Shown: piece after piece, positions 44,504-52,001 of the stretch
How positions within the stretch are numbered: position 1 is the stretch's first letter
Layout of the letters: every line of letters starts with the position of its first letter
Source of the DNA: Paenibacillus agricola
GTDB taxonomy: Bacteria > Bacillota > Bacilli > Paenibacillales > NBRC-103111
Assembly: GCF_011440305.1 (NCBI RefSeq)
Contig: NZ_JAAOIW010000024.1
Span: forward strand, 31,783 to 95,782
Length of the DNA: 64,000 bases
Reading direction: 5' to 3'
Position numbers and translations under genes: made by a program
The notes under the pieces: model-generated
What the model was told of the DNA's origin: nothing
Databases searched by the model: none
The model's input: only the letters and a program-made list of their open reading frames with translations

Positions 44504-45046
44504 TTGTGTATCATCGAGACTATTTGTCGAAATCTTATGGAATTGATTAAGTCCATCGAGGTGACCTTAGAAAAGGGATATAAAATTTCAACTTTAATAT
44601 TACTTTATAGCGGATTGGATATAGTCGCTTCTTTGAATACTGCAATAGGAAAAGATGTGCAAAAAAAGGATTTTATAGAATGGGTAAATAAATATGTGAT
44701 TCCACATATGGATGTCAAAGTAACTGGTGAGGATTTGTACGCTGCGCGTTGCGCGGTAGTCCATACATTAGCCAGTGAATCCTCAATGTCACGACAAGGT
44801 AAGGCTACTCAAGTTTTTTATACTTGGGGAGATAACAAACCAGAGCAATTACAAGAAATAATAAAACAAAATGGTATGAATCACGTTACAGTGAAGATTG
44901 AAAATTTAATAATGAGTTTTCGCCAAGGTGTGATTGATTTTATTGGAGATATTCCTAATGATCCTAAACTTATATATACTGTTTTGCAACGATCTGAATA
45001 TATGTTGGGATATAATTCAATTCCATTCCTAGATGAAGCAGAATGA
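44504..45046 (+). CDS. Hypothetical helical protein with HEPN-like motif
   Basis: A 180-residue, mainly helical protein. The segment YAARCAVVHTLASESS contains R-x4-H (RCAVVH), the catalytic signature of HEPN ribonucleases and toxins, placed after a long helix as in that fold. The start is uncertain: TTG 44504 lies almost within the ribosome site AAGGGAG, and the next ATG (44537) has none. No antitoxin was identified. The HEPN reading rests on the motif and helical layout only. Confidence 0.45.
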   Translation: MCIIETICRNLMELIKSIEVTLEKGYKISTLILLYSGLDIVASLNTAIGKDVQKKDFIEWVNKYVIPHMDVKVTGEDLYAARCAVVHTLASESSMSRQGKATQVFYTWGDNKPEQLQEIIKQNGMNHVTVKIENLIMSFRQGVIDFIGDIPNDPKLIYTVLQRSEYMLGYNSIPFLDEAE

Positions 45047-45073
45047 AACAATAAATTCAAAGGAAGTGTATTA

Positions 45074-45529
45074 GTGAGCGAAGATGTTGCTTCTTTTGAC
45101 CCAACAAAACATAAATATGCGTACAATCTTTCTAAGTTCACATGTTTTCGTAAACTAACAGGTAAGTGTTCATTAGATCTATCTAAAGATGAGGTTGCTC
45201 GTTACGCTGTTATTGAGGGAGTCGATCATCGAGACAAATATAGAAACCATCAGTCTCACTCGGTACACTATTGTCGATTGCTTGCAGAAAGCATAAAATT
45301 AAATGGTGTTACAGAGTATGTTTGGATTCATTCCTCAAGTTGTGGGCATTATTCTTTTACATGGGGACAACACCGAACTTGTATAGCAAAAACTATAGGA
45401 ATTAAGGACATACCTGCTTTAATCGGATCTGCTTGGGAGAGCGAGTGTAGAGTGTGTTATTTTATAAAAACGAATCCTATCTTCCGTTTAAAACATTGGT
45501 TTAATATGACAGAAGAGTTTATTCGGTAA
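45074..45529 (+). CDS. ParB/sulfiredoxin-fold-like hypothetical protein
   Basis: A 151-residue protein. Its C-terminal half contains TWGQHRTCIAKTIGIKDIPALIG, similar to the GxHR motif region of ParB N-terminal-like domains, and a cysteine pair near residue 135 (ECRVC). The GTG start follows AAAGGAAGTG. It lies 27 bases after the HEPN-like gene, so the two may be co-transcribed. Its role is not known. Confidence 0.5.
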   Translation: MSEDVASFDPTKHKYAYNLSKFTCFRKLTGKCSLDLSKDEVARYAVIEGVDHRDKYRNHQSHSVHYCRLLAESIKLNGVTEYVWIHSSSCGHYSFTWGQHRTCIAKTIGIKDIPALIGSAWESECRVCYFIKTNPIFRLKHWFNMTEEFIR

Positions 45530-45543
45530 AGGCGCTGCTGAAA

Positions 45544-45783
45544 ATGGATGACAATAACAAACGTGAATTAGCGATATTTGTTATGAAAGAGGTTAAGAAT
45601 TATGTTTGTTACTGCGGCCGAAATGGTATGGTCATTGCCAAAATCTATTTTAGCGATGATTATTGGACTTATGTTGACATAAAATGTACAGATGAAGATT
45701 GTGATCACAATAGACAGGTAAAGATGTATTATCCCGACGAATTATATAATGCTACATATATACTAGACAAGCTGACAACTCAA
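45544..45783 (+). pseudogene. Hypothetical protein truncated by an IS3-family element
   Basis: The first 80 codons encode a natural-looking protein (VKNYVCYCGRNGMVIAKIYF and VDIKCTDEDCDHNRQVKMYY) with CxC and CxxxxC cysteines suggesting a small zinc-binding fold. Homology then switches abruptly to IS3 orfB in another frame. The tail may survive beyond the element at 47308-47429. Confidence 0.45.
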
Positions 45784-45788
45784 TTGTC

Positions 45789-46194
45789 GTGGCTCGCGAG
45801 GAGCGTATCGACCTCCTCGAATGGGACTGCCCTGAGCATGCTATTCTTGTGCAGGCCGATCTACTCACCCTCAATCTCTCCAGCCTTTACTACAAACCGG
45901 TCCCTCCCTCTCCGGAGGAAATCCACCTCAAGCACCGGATTGACGCCTTGTATACCCAGCACCCCTTTATGGGGTACCGGACGATCTCTACCATTATGAA
46001 TCGCGAAGGGGATGGTATCCACAAAAACACGGTCAGGCATTACATGCGGGAAATGGGCCTGACGGCGGTTTATCCCGGTCCTAACCTAAGCAAGCGCGAC
46101 CTGCAGCACCGAACCTATCCTTATCTGCTCAGAGGCTTTGCAGATCCTGCACCCTGACCAGGTCTGGAGTGTGGACATCACGTACAGTACGCCC
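45789..46194 (+). pseudogene. IS3-family orfB, 5' part
   Basis: The frame reads LNLSSLYYKPVPPSPEEIHL, HPFMGYRTISTIMNREGDGI and YPGPNLSKRDLQHRTYPYLL, then HPDQVWSVDITYS in a shifted frame after a break near 46155. This is the N-terminal half of an IS3-group OrfB up to the first catalytic aspartate. Its continuation lies at 46931-47262, separated by a group II intron remnant. Confidence 0.75.
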
Positions 46195-46930
46195 AGCTAA
46201 CTAAGTTCCAGTGATGGAATAAAGTTACTTGAGCATGTTTGGAATGCATGTCTTTTTATTTTTTTTTACAGGCATGCCCTTCTTCTGCTGTGAGAAGAAG
46301 TGAGCCGAAGCGGCGGTGACTTGCCGACACTAGCAAGGTGACGTAGTCCGCGGGAAACGGGGCTTGCGGCGAAACGGTTACGCCAAGATGAGACTCTAGG
46401 CTGAGCATGGGAAGGCTGAGGAACACGAACCTATTAAACCGCATCTGAGGGTTGAAATGTCACCCCTGCCTACACCGTTTAACAGGCAGGTCGCGGACTG
46501 GTATCCATTACACGTATGGACGGATATCACGAATATGGGCTGGATACGCACGGTGTTCTGGAAACTCGGATATTGGCTGGCTCGTAAATACAGGCGGGGA
46601 TTCAGGTCACTCATGCGGGATTATGTCCGTTCCCCTCTGAAGGGAAAGGCTAAAATCTGAGTGCTGCAAGGTCAGAACAGTCGGGGTTACTATGGAGAAC
46701 TGGCGCTGAGAAGGCTGATAACGCAAATGCTGGTTCACATGGCGAAACCCGGTCGAAAATCCATACATTTTTCGTTCCGAGAAACGCCGTACAACGGAAT
46801 CCTATTTTAACGAAGTCGCCTTTGCTTTGAGCAACACTTAAATGGAGAGCCGGATGCGCTGAGAGGTGCAAGTCCGGTTCGGGAAGGAGAGGCAAGGAGA
46901 TAGTTCGACTACGCTCTGCCTCTTACTTCA
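46195..46930 (+). mobile_element. Group II intron remnant inserted in IS3 orfB
   Basis: Intron RNA sequences are visible: a domain I-like segment with GGTGACTTGCCGACACTAGC, and domain V at about 46844-46882 (GAGAGCCGGATGCGCTGAGA, then a GGTGCAAGTCCGGTTCGG arm). Between them is a 67-codon frame (FWKLGYWLARKYRRGFRSLM, VRSPLKGKAK) and GYYGELALRRLI that look like the end of an intron-encoded protein. Most of the reverse transcriptase is deleted. Exon sequences on both sides join to VDITY / RMKHGWMYL of OrfB. Confidence 0.7.
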
Positions 46931-47262
46931 CTCCGGATGAAACACGGGTGGATGTATCTGTACGCGGTGATGGACTGGTACTCCCGCTACATCATTGACT
47001 GGCAGCTGGACCAAAGCATGGAGATCGGATTCGTCCTCGAAACGATGAAACGGACCTTCGCCAGGCAGAAACCATCCATTGTGAACAGCGACCAAGGCAG
47101 CCATTTTACGAGCCCCAAATATATCGACCTCTTAAAGGGACAGGAGGTGCGCATTAGCATGGACGGCAAAGGGCGTGCGAAGGATAACATCGTGATCGAG
47201 CGATTCTGGCGCAGCTTGAAATATAATGAAATCTATCTCCATGACTATAACAGTCCGCGAGA
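46931..47262 (+). pseudogene. IS3-family orfB, 3' part
   Basis: The frame continues the orfB of 45789-46194: KHGWMYLYAVMDWYSRYI, VNSDQGSHFTSPKYI and MDGKGRAKDNIVIERFWRSL, including the second catalytic Asp (NSDQG) and the Glu (VIERFW). The last 30 or so codons after YNSPRETRQ are replaced by unrelated sequence, and no terminal repeat was found. Confidence 0.75.
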
Positions 47263-47307
47263 GACGCGGCAGGTTTCTCCCGCGCCTTCGCTTGGGCTAC
47301 GTTAACA

Positions 47308-47429
47308 TGGGCAAAGATAACTGGAAATATTTAATATTTATTCCAAATGAGAATGGATACAACCTTTATAAAAATCTTATATCCACAAAAGCATGTGAAT
47401 CCTTTCACACCTTAACTATATCAAAATAA
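47308..47429 (+). pseudogene. Possible 3' tail of an interrupted hypothetical gene
   Basis: A 40-codon frame (KYLIFIPNENGYNLYKNLI) with normal codon use ends in TAA directly after the IS3 remnant. It may be the end of the gene truncated at 45783, or another fragment. Confidence 0.25.
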
Positions 47430-47576
47430 GTGTCTTGACATCGTGTAGCACCATATATTTATGTGCTGTGCTGACGGACATATCCAAGTTTACACACGAA
47501 GGGGGTGACAGGCACTGCTTGGTGTGAACTGCTCTGGCAGCGCGGAAAGGTTCTGTTCTGCCAAATTAAAGGAGGC

Positions 47577-47590
47577 AGAAAACGCTTGCA
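47577..47590 (+). promoter_or_regulatory. cre-like site (CcpA)
   Basis: AGAAAACGCTTGCA matches the cre core with two differences and overlaps the -35 box TTGCAT of the LacI promoter. CcpA binding here would block RNA polymerase. Confidence 0.35.
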
Positions 47591-47637
47591 TGAAAAACGG
47601 AAAAATGCTAAGATAGGTTTGAATTAAACGATTAAGT
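47586..47637 (+). promoter_or_regulatory. LacI promoter with operator
   Basis: TTGCAT (47586-47591) and TAAGAT (47609-47614) are 17 bases apart. AATTAAACGATTAAGT at 47622-47637 follows at the start region and is a degenerate copy of the perfect palindrome at 48745-48760, suggesting autorepression. Confidence 0.5.
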
Positions 47638-47687
47638 GATTAAGTTATCAGTCTTCAACTATAAAAGAGAGATCCAAAGGAGGAGAT

Positions 47688-48728
47688 ATGCCTAGTATTA
47701 AGGATATTGCCCGGAAAGCAAATGTTTCTACCGCTACTGTATCTTATGTGTTAAATGAAACCGGAAGTGTAAGTGTAAAAACAAGAGCTAAAATACTTGA
47801 AATTATTAAAGAAATGAATTATCAGCCCAATCAAATTGCCAAAAGTCTGAAAATCAAAAAGACAAAAACGATCGGCGTTGTGGTTGAGGACGTCACTTCC
47901 TTTAATTCTTCCGAAATTATAGACGGAATTAACGAATATGCCGAGAATCATGGTTTTTCGTTACTCCTAACCAATATGCGAGTACTCAAACGTCTGGGAC
48001 AGGAATATTCGGATACGGAGAATGTCAAAAAGCTGGCAGCTCCAGCAATCAATGAAATTTTAAACAAACAGGTAGACGGATTGATATATATCGGCTTCCA
48101 TACCAGGGATGTAACAGGAATTATTGAAAATGATAAAATACCGATTGTTTACATTTACTGTTATACCTCAAAAGAAGAAGATTATTCCGTTAATTACGAC
48201 GATCATTTGGCCGCTTATGAATCTACCAATTACTTAATAGAAGCAGGACATCGCAATATTGCGGTAATAAGCGGTCTCTTTAATTCCAATCCGTCTCGCG
48301 AGAGGTTTAATGGTTATTACCAGGCAATTATGGATAACCAATTGATCTTTGATCCTTCATTAATTAAAACAGGAGACTGGGAATTTGAATCCGGATACAG
48401 GTTGACCTCTGAACTACTCGCTGCGGAAAACCATCCAACTGCGATTCTTGCTATGAACGATAACATGGCAGCTGGCGCTATTAACGCTTGTAAGGATAAG
48501 GGTTTAAGTGTTCCAGCCGATATTTCTATTGTAGGGATCGATGATCGTGAGTTTAGTTCGTACATTAATCCCAAATTGACAACGATGAGACTTCCCCTGC
48601 ATGAAATGGGTGTAGAGGCCATGAAGTCTTTAATGGCTATAATTAACCACGATCGCACCGTCCAAAGGAATAAAAAACTTAAATGTACCTTGATTGAAAG
48701 AAAATCAGCAGCTAAAGTATTCAATTAA
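47688..48728 (+). CDS. LacI-family transcriptional regulator
   Basis: A 346-residue repressor with an N-terminal helix-turn-helix (about 2-23, SIKDIARKANVSTATVSYVL), hinge helix and sensor domain (GVVVEDVTSFNSSEIIDGI, VGIDDREFSSYINPKLTT). The ribosome site GGAGGAGAT precedes ATG 47688. Operator palindromes flank the gene. The importer and enzyme genes directly downstream are the likely regulon. Confidence 0.92.
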   Translation: MPSIKDIARKANVSTATVSYVLNETGSVSVKTRAKILEIIKEMNYQPNQIAKSLKIKKTKTIGVVVEDVTSFNSSEIIDGINEYAENHGFSLLLTNMRVLKRLGQEYSDTENVKKLAAPAINEILNKQVDGLIYIGFHTRDVTGIIENDKIPIVYIYCYTSKEEDYSVNYDDHLAAYESTNYLIEAGHRNIAVISGLFNSNPSRERFNGYYQAIMDNQLIFDPSLIKTGDWEFESGYRLTSELLAAENHPTAILAMNDNMAAGAINACKDKGLSVPADISIVGIDDREFSSYINPKLTTMRLPLHEMGVEAMKSLMAIINHDRTVQRNKKLKCTLIERKSAAKVFN

Positions 48729-48744
48729 TTTTTTTTCATTATTA

Positions 48745-48760
48745 ACTTAATCGATTAAGT
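48745..48760. promoter_or_regulatory. LacI-type operator
   Basis: Perfect 16-bp palindrome ACTTAATCGATTAAGT between the LacI gene and the solute-binding protein gene, 55 bases before the latter's start. It has the centre CG of LacI/GalR operators and a related copy upstream of the LacI gene. Confidence 0.75.
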
Positions 48761-48815
48761 CTTTAAAAAAAACTTATGGATAAAATATTTTTATAATTTG
48801 AAAGGGGTTATTTAA

Positions 48816-50153
48816 ATGAATCATACGGGAAAACATGTCAAACAATTGCGCAAAATCGGTTTCACGATGGCTGCTTCAGTCGTTGCTATCAGCTTAATAA
48901 GCGGATGCTCCAGTAATAGTGATAGTCCTAGCGGCGATAAGTCTTCAACTGCTCCGGGCGTAGGAGAGGGAAAAAAAATAACAGTAGGCGTCGAGACAGG
49001 CAGCCCTTACATGGAGTTTTATAAAAAAATTACTCCGGAATTCACCAAGCAAACCGGTATTCAGGTAGACTTCCAGGAAGTGCCTCATGATAATATGCAT
49101 GAAAGATTTATTACAGAAGCTGCAACTGGAACCGGTTCTATCGACATTTTTAATACGGATCAGCCTTGGATTTCCGAATTTGCCAAGCAAGGCTTTTTGG
49201 AACCGCTGGATGGACGTTTAAGCGATGCCGAGAAGAAAGAATTTTCGCCGGCCGCACTAGAAGCTGTTTCCTATCAAAACAAGATTTACGGATTGCCTTA
49301 TCTCGTTCACACTCCTGTGCTTTATTACCGTACTGATTTGTTCGAGCAAGCAGGCCTCAAGAAAGCACCGGAAACTTGGGATGAATTCCGTGAATACGCC
49401 AAAAAACTCACAGACACCAAAAACGGAGTATTCGGAACTATCGTGGAAGGCAAACAAAGCGGGGAGCCCGTTACGCATCTGCTGGACAGATTCCTGCAGG
49501 CAGGTGGAGCGGTGCTTGAAGGTGACAAACTTGTTCTGGACAGTGCGGCGAACGCAAATGCTCTTAAATACTTGCTTGCCATTCAGCACGAAGACAAAAG
49601 CAGCCCTGAAGGGGCGGTAAGCTACGATAATGCGGATGCGCATAATATGTTTATGCAGGGAAAAGCAGCGATGGTCATCAACTGGCCTTATATGTATTCG
49701 CTGGCTAATGACCCGGCTAAATCCAAGGTAGCAGGCAAATTCGCAGTTGCTTTACAGCCGGCTGGAGTGGCAAAAACGAGTGCGGTTTGGAGCTGGGGCT
49801 TTGGGATTTCGTCAAGCTCCAAAAATAAAGATGCAGCGATGGAGTTTTTGAAATGGACAACTAGTACAGAAATGATGCAAAAGTTTGGTAAAAATTTTAT
49901 CAATCCTGTCGTAAAATCTGCCGCGGTTGATTCGCTGAATTCGGACAAGGATTTAAAAGATGCGGATAAAACGGCGATAGCTGTGATGACTAAAGCTGCG
50001 GAAAATGGTAAAAATGTAACAACTACCCATGCATTCCCTGCTATCCAAGAGCGTCTTGCAGTATCCCTTTCCAAAATTATGACGAAACAAAGTACGCCTG
50101 AGGACGAGCTGAAAGCAGCTTCAAAGGATATCCAGTCCATCCTATCCAAATAA
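48816..50153 (+). CDS. Carbohydrate ABC importer, solute-binding lipoprotein
   Basis: A 445-residue family-1 binding protein with a lipoprotein signal (SLISG-C31) and the segments FTKQTGIQVDFQEVP and YGLPYLVHTPVLYYRTDLF of the substrate cleft. The ribosome site AAAGGGG precedes ATG 48816. It is the first gene of the LacI-controlled operon that runs to 58011. Confidence 0.92.
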   Translation: MNHTGKHVKQLRKIGFTMAASVVAISLISGCSSNSDSPSGDKSSTAPGVGEGKKITVGVETGSPYMEFYKKITPEFTKQTGIQVDFQEVPHDNMHERFITEAATGTGSIDIFNTDQPWISEFAKQGFLEPLDGRLSDAEKKEFSPAALEAVSYQNKIYGLPYLVHTPVLYYRTDLFEQAGLKKAPETWDEFREYAKKLTDTKNGVFGTIVEGKQSGEPVTHLLDRFLQAGGAVLEGDKLVLDSAANANALKYLLAIQHEDKSSPEGAVSYDNADAHNMFMQGKAAMVINWPYMYSLANDPAKSKVAGKFAVALQPAGVAKTSAVWSWGFGISSSSKNKDAAMEFLKWTTSTEMMQKFGKNFINPVVKSAAVDSLNSDKDLKDADKTAIAVMTKAAENGKNVTTTHAFPAIQERLAVSLSKIMTKQSTPEDELKAASKDIQSILSK

Positions 50154-50245
50154 TTGACAAAAGTATGTAACCAGAAGGAGTGTAGCGGCAAGCTGCGGCA
50201 CTCCCTTTCTCAGTCCAGTTATCCCTAAGTAAGGAGGAATACAGC

Positions 50246-51151
50246 ATGGCGGAATCCGTGATGAATAAAGGTGGAAAACATAACAGATCCCGAAGGATCG
50301 CAGGGATTCTACTGACCTTGCCTGCATTGATCGTTATGGGCGCAACGGTTCTATATCCCATCTTATGGTCTTTAAAAATCAGTTTGTATCAATCGGAGGG
50401 GATGATGTCATCCGGTTCTTTTGTGGGACTCGGAAATTACGTCAAGGTGCTGCAATCCACTCAATTTCAAGATGCACTTTGGAATACGCTGGGTTTCGTG
50501 GCGACCACTATCATCATAGAACTAATCATCGGTTTTACGGTGGCTCTGGTATTAAACCGGAGTTTGCCCGGAACCACATTTTTTCGAGTTATATTCACAC
50601 TACCGCTCATGATTGCCCCAATCGTGTCGGGACTTCAGTGGAGATGGCTGTTCGCAGATCAATATGGTGTTGTCAATTATGTGCTTAACTTAGTAGGCAT
50701 CAAGGCGCCGCTTTGGATGGGAAGTGTTTGGGGAGCAAAGACGGCCGTTCTGATTGCTAATGTCTGGTTAGCAACGCCCTTTGTGATCCTGATCCTGCTT
50801 GCGGCGTTATCCTCGCTTTCGGAGGATTTATATGAAGCAGCAAGGCTCGATGGAGCGAACCCACTGCAAATTTTTCTTAACATCACACTCCCGCTGCTGA
50901 AGCCGGCAATTCTGATGATCCTCGTTATTCGCTTGTCGGACGCTTTTCGCGTATTCGATATTGTTTATATTCTGACGCAGAGCGGACCGGGCGGGGCAAC
51001 GGAAGTGCTGAGTACGTATATTTACAAAAGTACGTTCACTGGATTGCATTTCGGTCATGGTGCGGCTGCTTCATTCCTTGTTATGCTAATGATTATGGTG
51101 GTAAGTTTCGTGTTGTTCCGGGTCTTGCGGCCAAAGGAGGATAGATCGTGA
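50246..51151 (+). CDS. Carbohydrate ABC permease, MalF-type
   Basis: A 301-residue protein with six predicted membrane helices and the EAA loop YEAARLDGANPLQIFLNITL. The ribosome site AAGGAGGA precedes ATG 50246. It overlaps the next permease gene at GTGATG. Confidence 0.92.
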   Translation: MAESVMNKGGKHNRSRRIAGILLTLPALIVMGATVLYPILWSLKISLYQSEGMMSSGSFVGLGNYVKVLQSTQFQDALWNTLGFVATTIIIELIIGFTVALVLNRSLPGTTFFRVIFTLPLMIAPIVSGLQWRWLFADQYGVVNYVLNLVGIKAPLWMGSVWGAKTAVLIANVWLATPFVILILLAALSSLSEDLYEAARLDGANPLQIFLNITLPLLKPAILMILVIRLSDAFRVFDIVYILTQSGPGGATEVLSTYIYKSTFTGLHFGHGAAASFLVMLMIMVVSFVLFRVLRPKEDRS

Positions 51152-51981
51152 TGAAAGCATTCAGATTATCGAACCTTATTTCCTATTTCATTTTAATTCT
51201 TATGACTGTGTTTGTTCTTTTTCCATTTTTGTGGACGTTTTTAACTTCCATTAAGACCGATGTCGAGATGTTTTCCGTGCCGCCTGTGTTCATTCCTCAG
51301 CCGGTTACCGGCGAGCATTATGCTGCGATTATCTCCGAAGGCAAATTTCAGTCTTTTATGAGTAACAGTTTGATTGTTTCGATCATCAGTACACTGATTT
51401 CTTTGGTTGTGGGTATTCCTGCGGCATATGGATTTGCCAAATACCGCTATAAATTCAGCGGATTGATGTTCGCCTCCGTCGTAGCGATCCGCATGTTTCC
51501 ACCGATCATTCTTGGCGTTCCTTTCTTTTTGATGATGCGCCAGCTTGGTCTGATCAACACGCATTTGGGTTTGATCATCACTTATTTGCCATTGGAACTA
51601 ACCTTGATTATATGGATCCTGGAAGGCTTTTTCCGCCAGGTTCCGCGTGAAATCGAAGAGGCGGCAGAAATAGACGGCCTCGGTACGTTTGGCAAATTTG
51701 TCAGAATCGCCCTGCCTTTATCGATGCCGGCGGTAGGCGTGGCTTCGATTTTCAGCTTTTTGGCCGCGTGGAATGAGTTTATGTTTGCCCTGACATTAAC
51801 GCGAACCGAAAGCGCGCAAACGATGCCGATTGGAATTGCGGGTTACGTCACAACGTTTCAGACGTTCTGGGGCAAAATGTCGGCCACCGGTATTCTCTAT
51901 ATTATACCAGTTATTATCTTCACCATCATCGCTCAAAAAGGCATGATCAAAGGATTAACTGCAGGCGCCACTAAAGAATAA
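51148..51981 (+). CDS. Carbohydrate ABC permease, MalG-type
   Basis: A 277-residue membrane protein with six predicted helices and the EAA loop IEEAAEIDGLGTFGKFVRIA. The start is GTG 51148 or ATG 51151, overlapping the previous stop; AAAGGAGGAT lies upstream. No ATPase gene is present in the operon. Confidence 0.92.
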   Translation: MMKAFRLSNLISYFILILMTVFVLFPFLWTFLTSIKTDVEMFSVPPVFIPQPVTGEHYAAIISEGKFQSFMSNSLIVSIISTLISLVVGIPAAYGFAKYRYKFSGLMFASVVAIRMFPPIILGVPFFLMMRQLGLINTHLGLIITYLPLELTLIIWILEGFFRQVPREIEEAAEIDGLGTFGKFVRIALPLSMPAVGVASIFSFLAAWNEFMFALTLTRTESAQTMPIGIAGYVTTFQTFWGKMSATGILYIIPVIIFTIIAQKGMIKGLTAGATKE

Positions 51982-52001
51982 ATAAAAGGAGACTAATAAT
52001 C

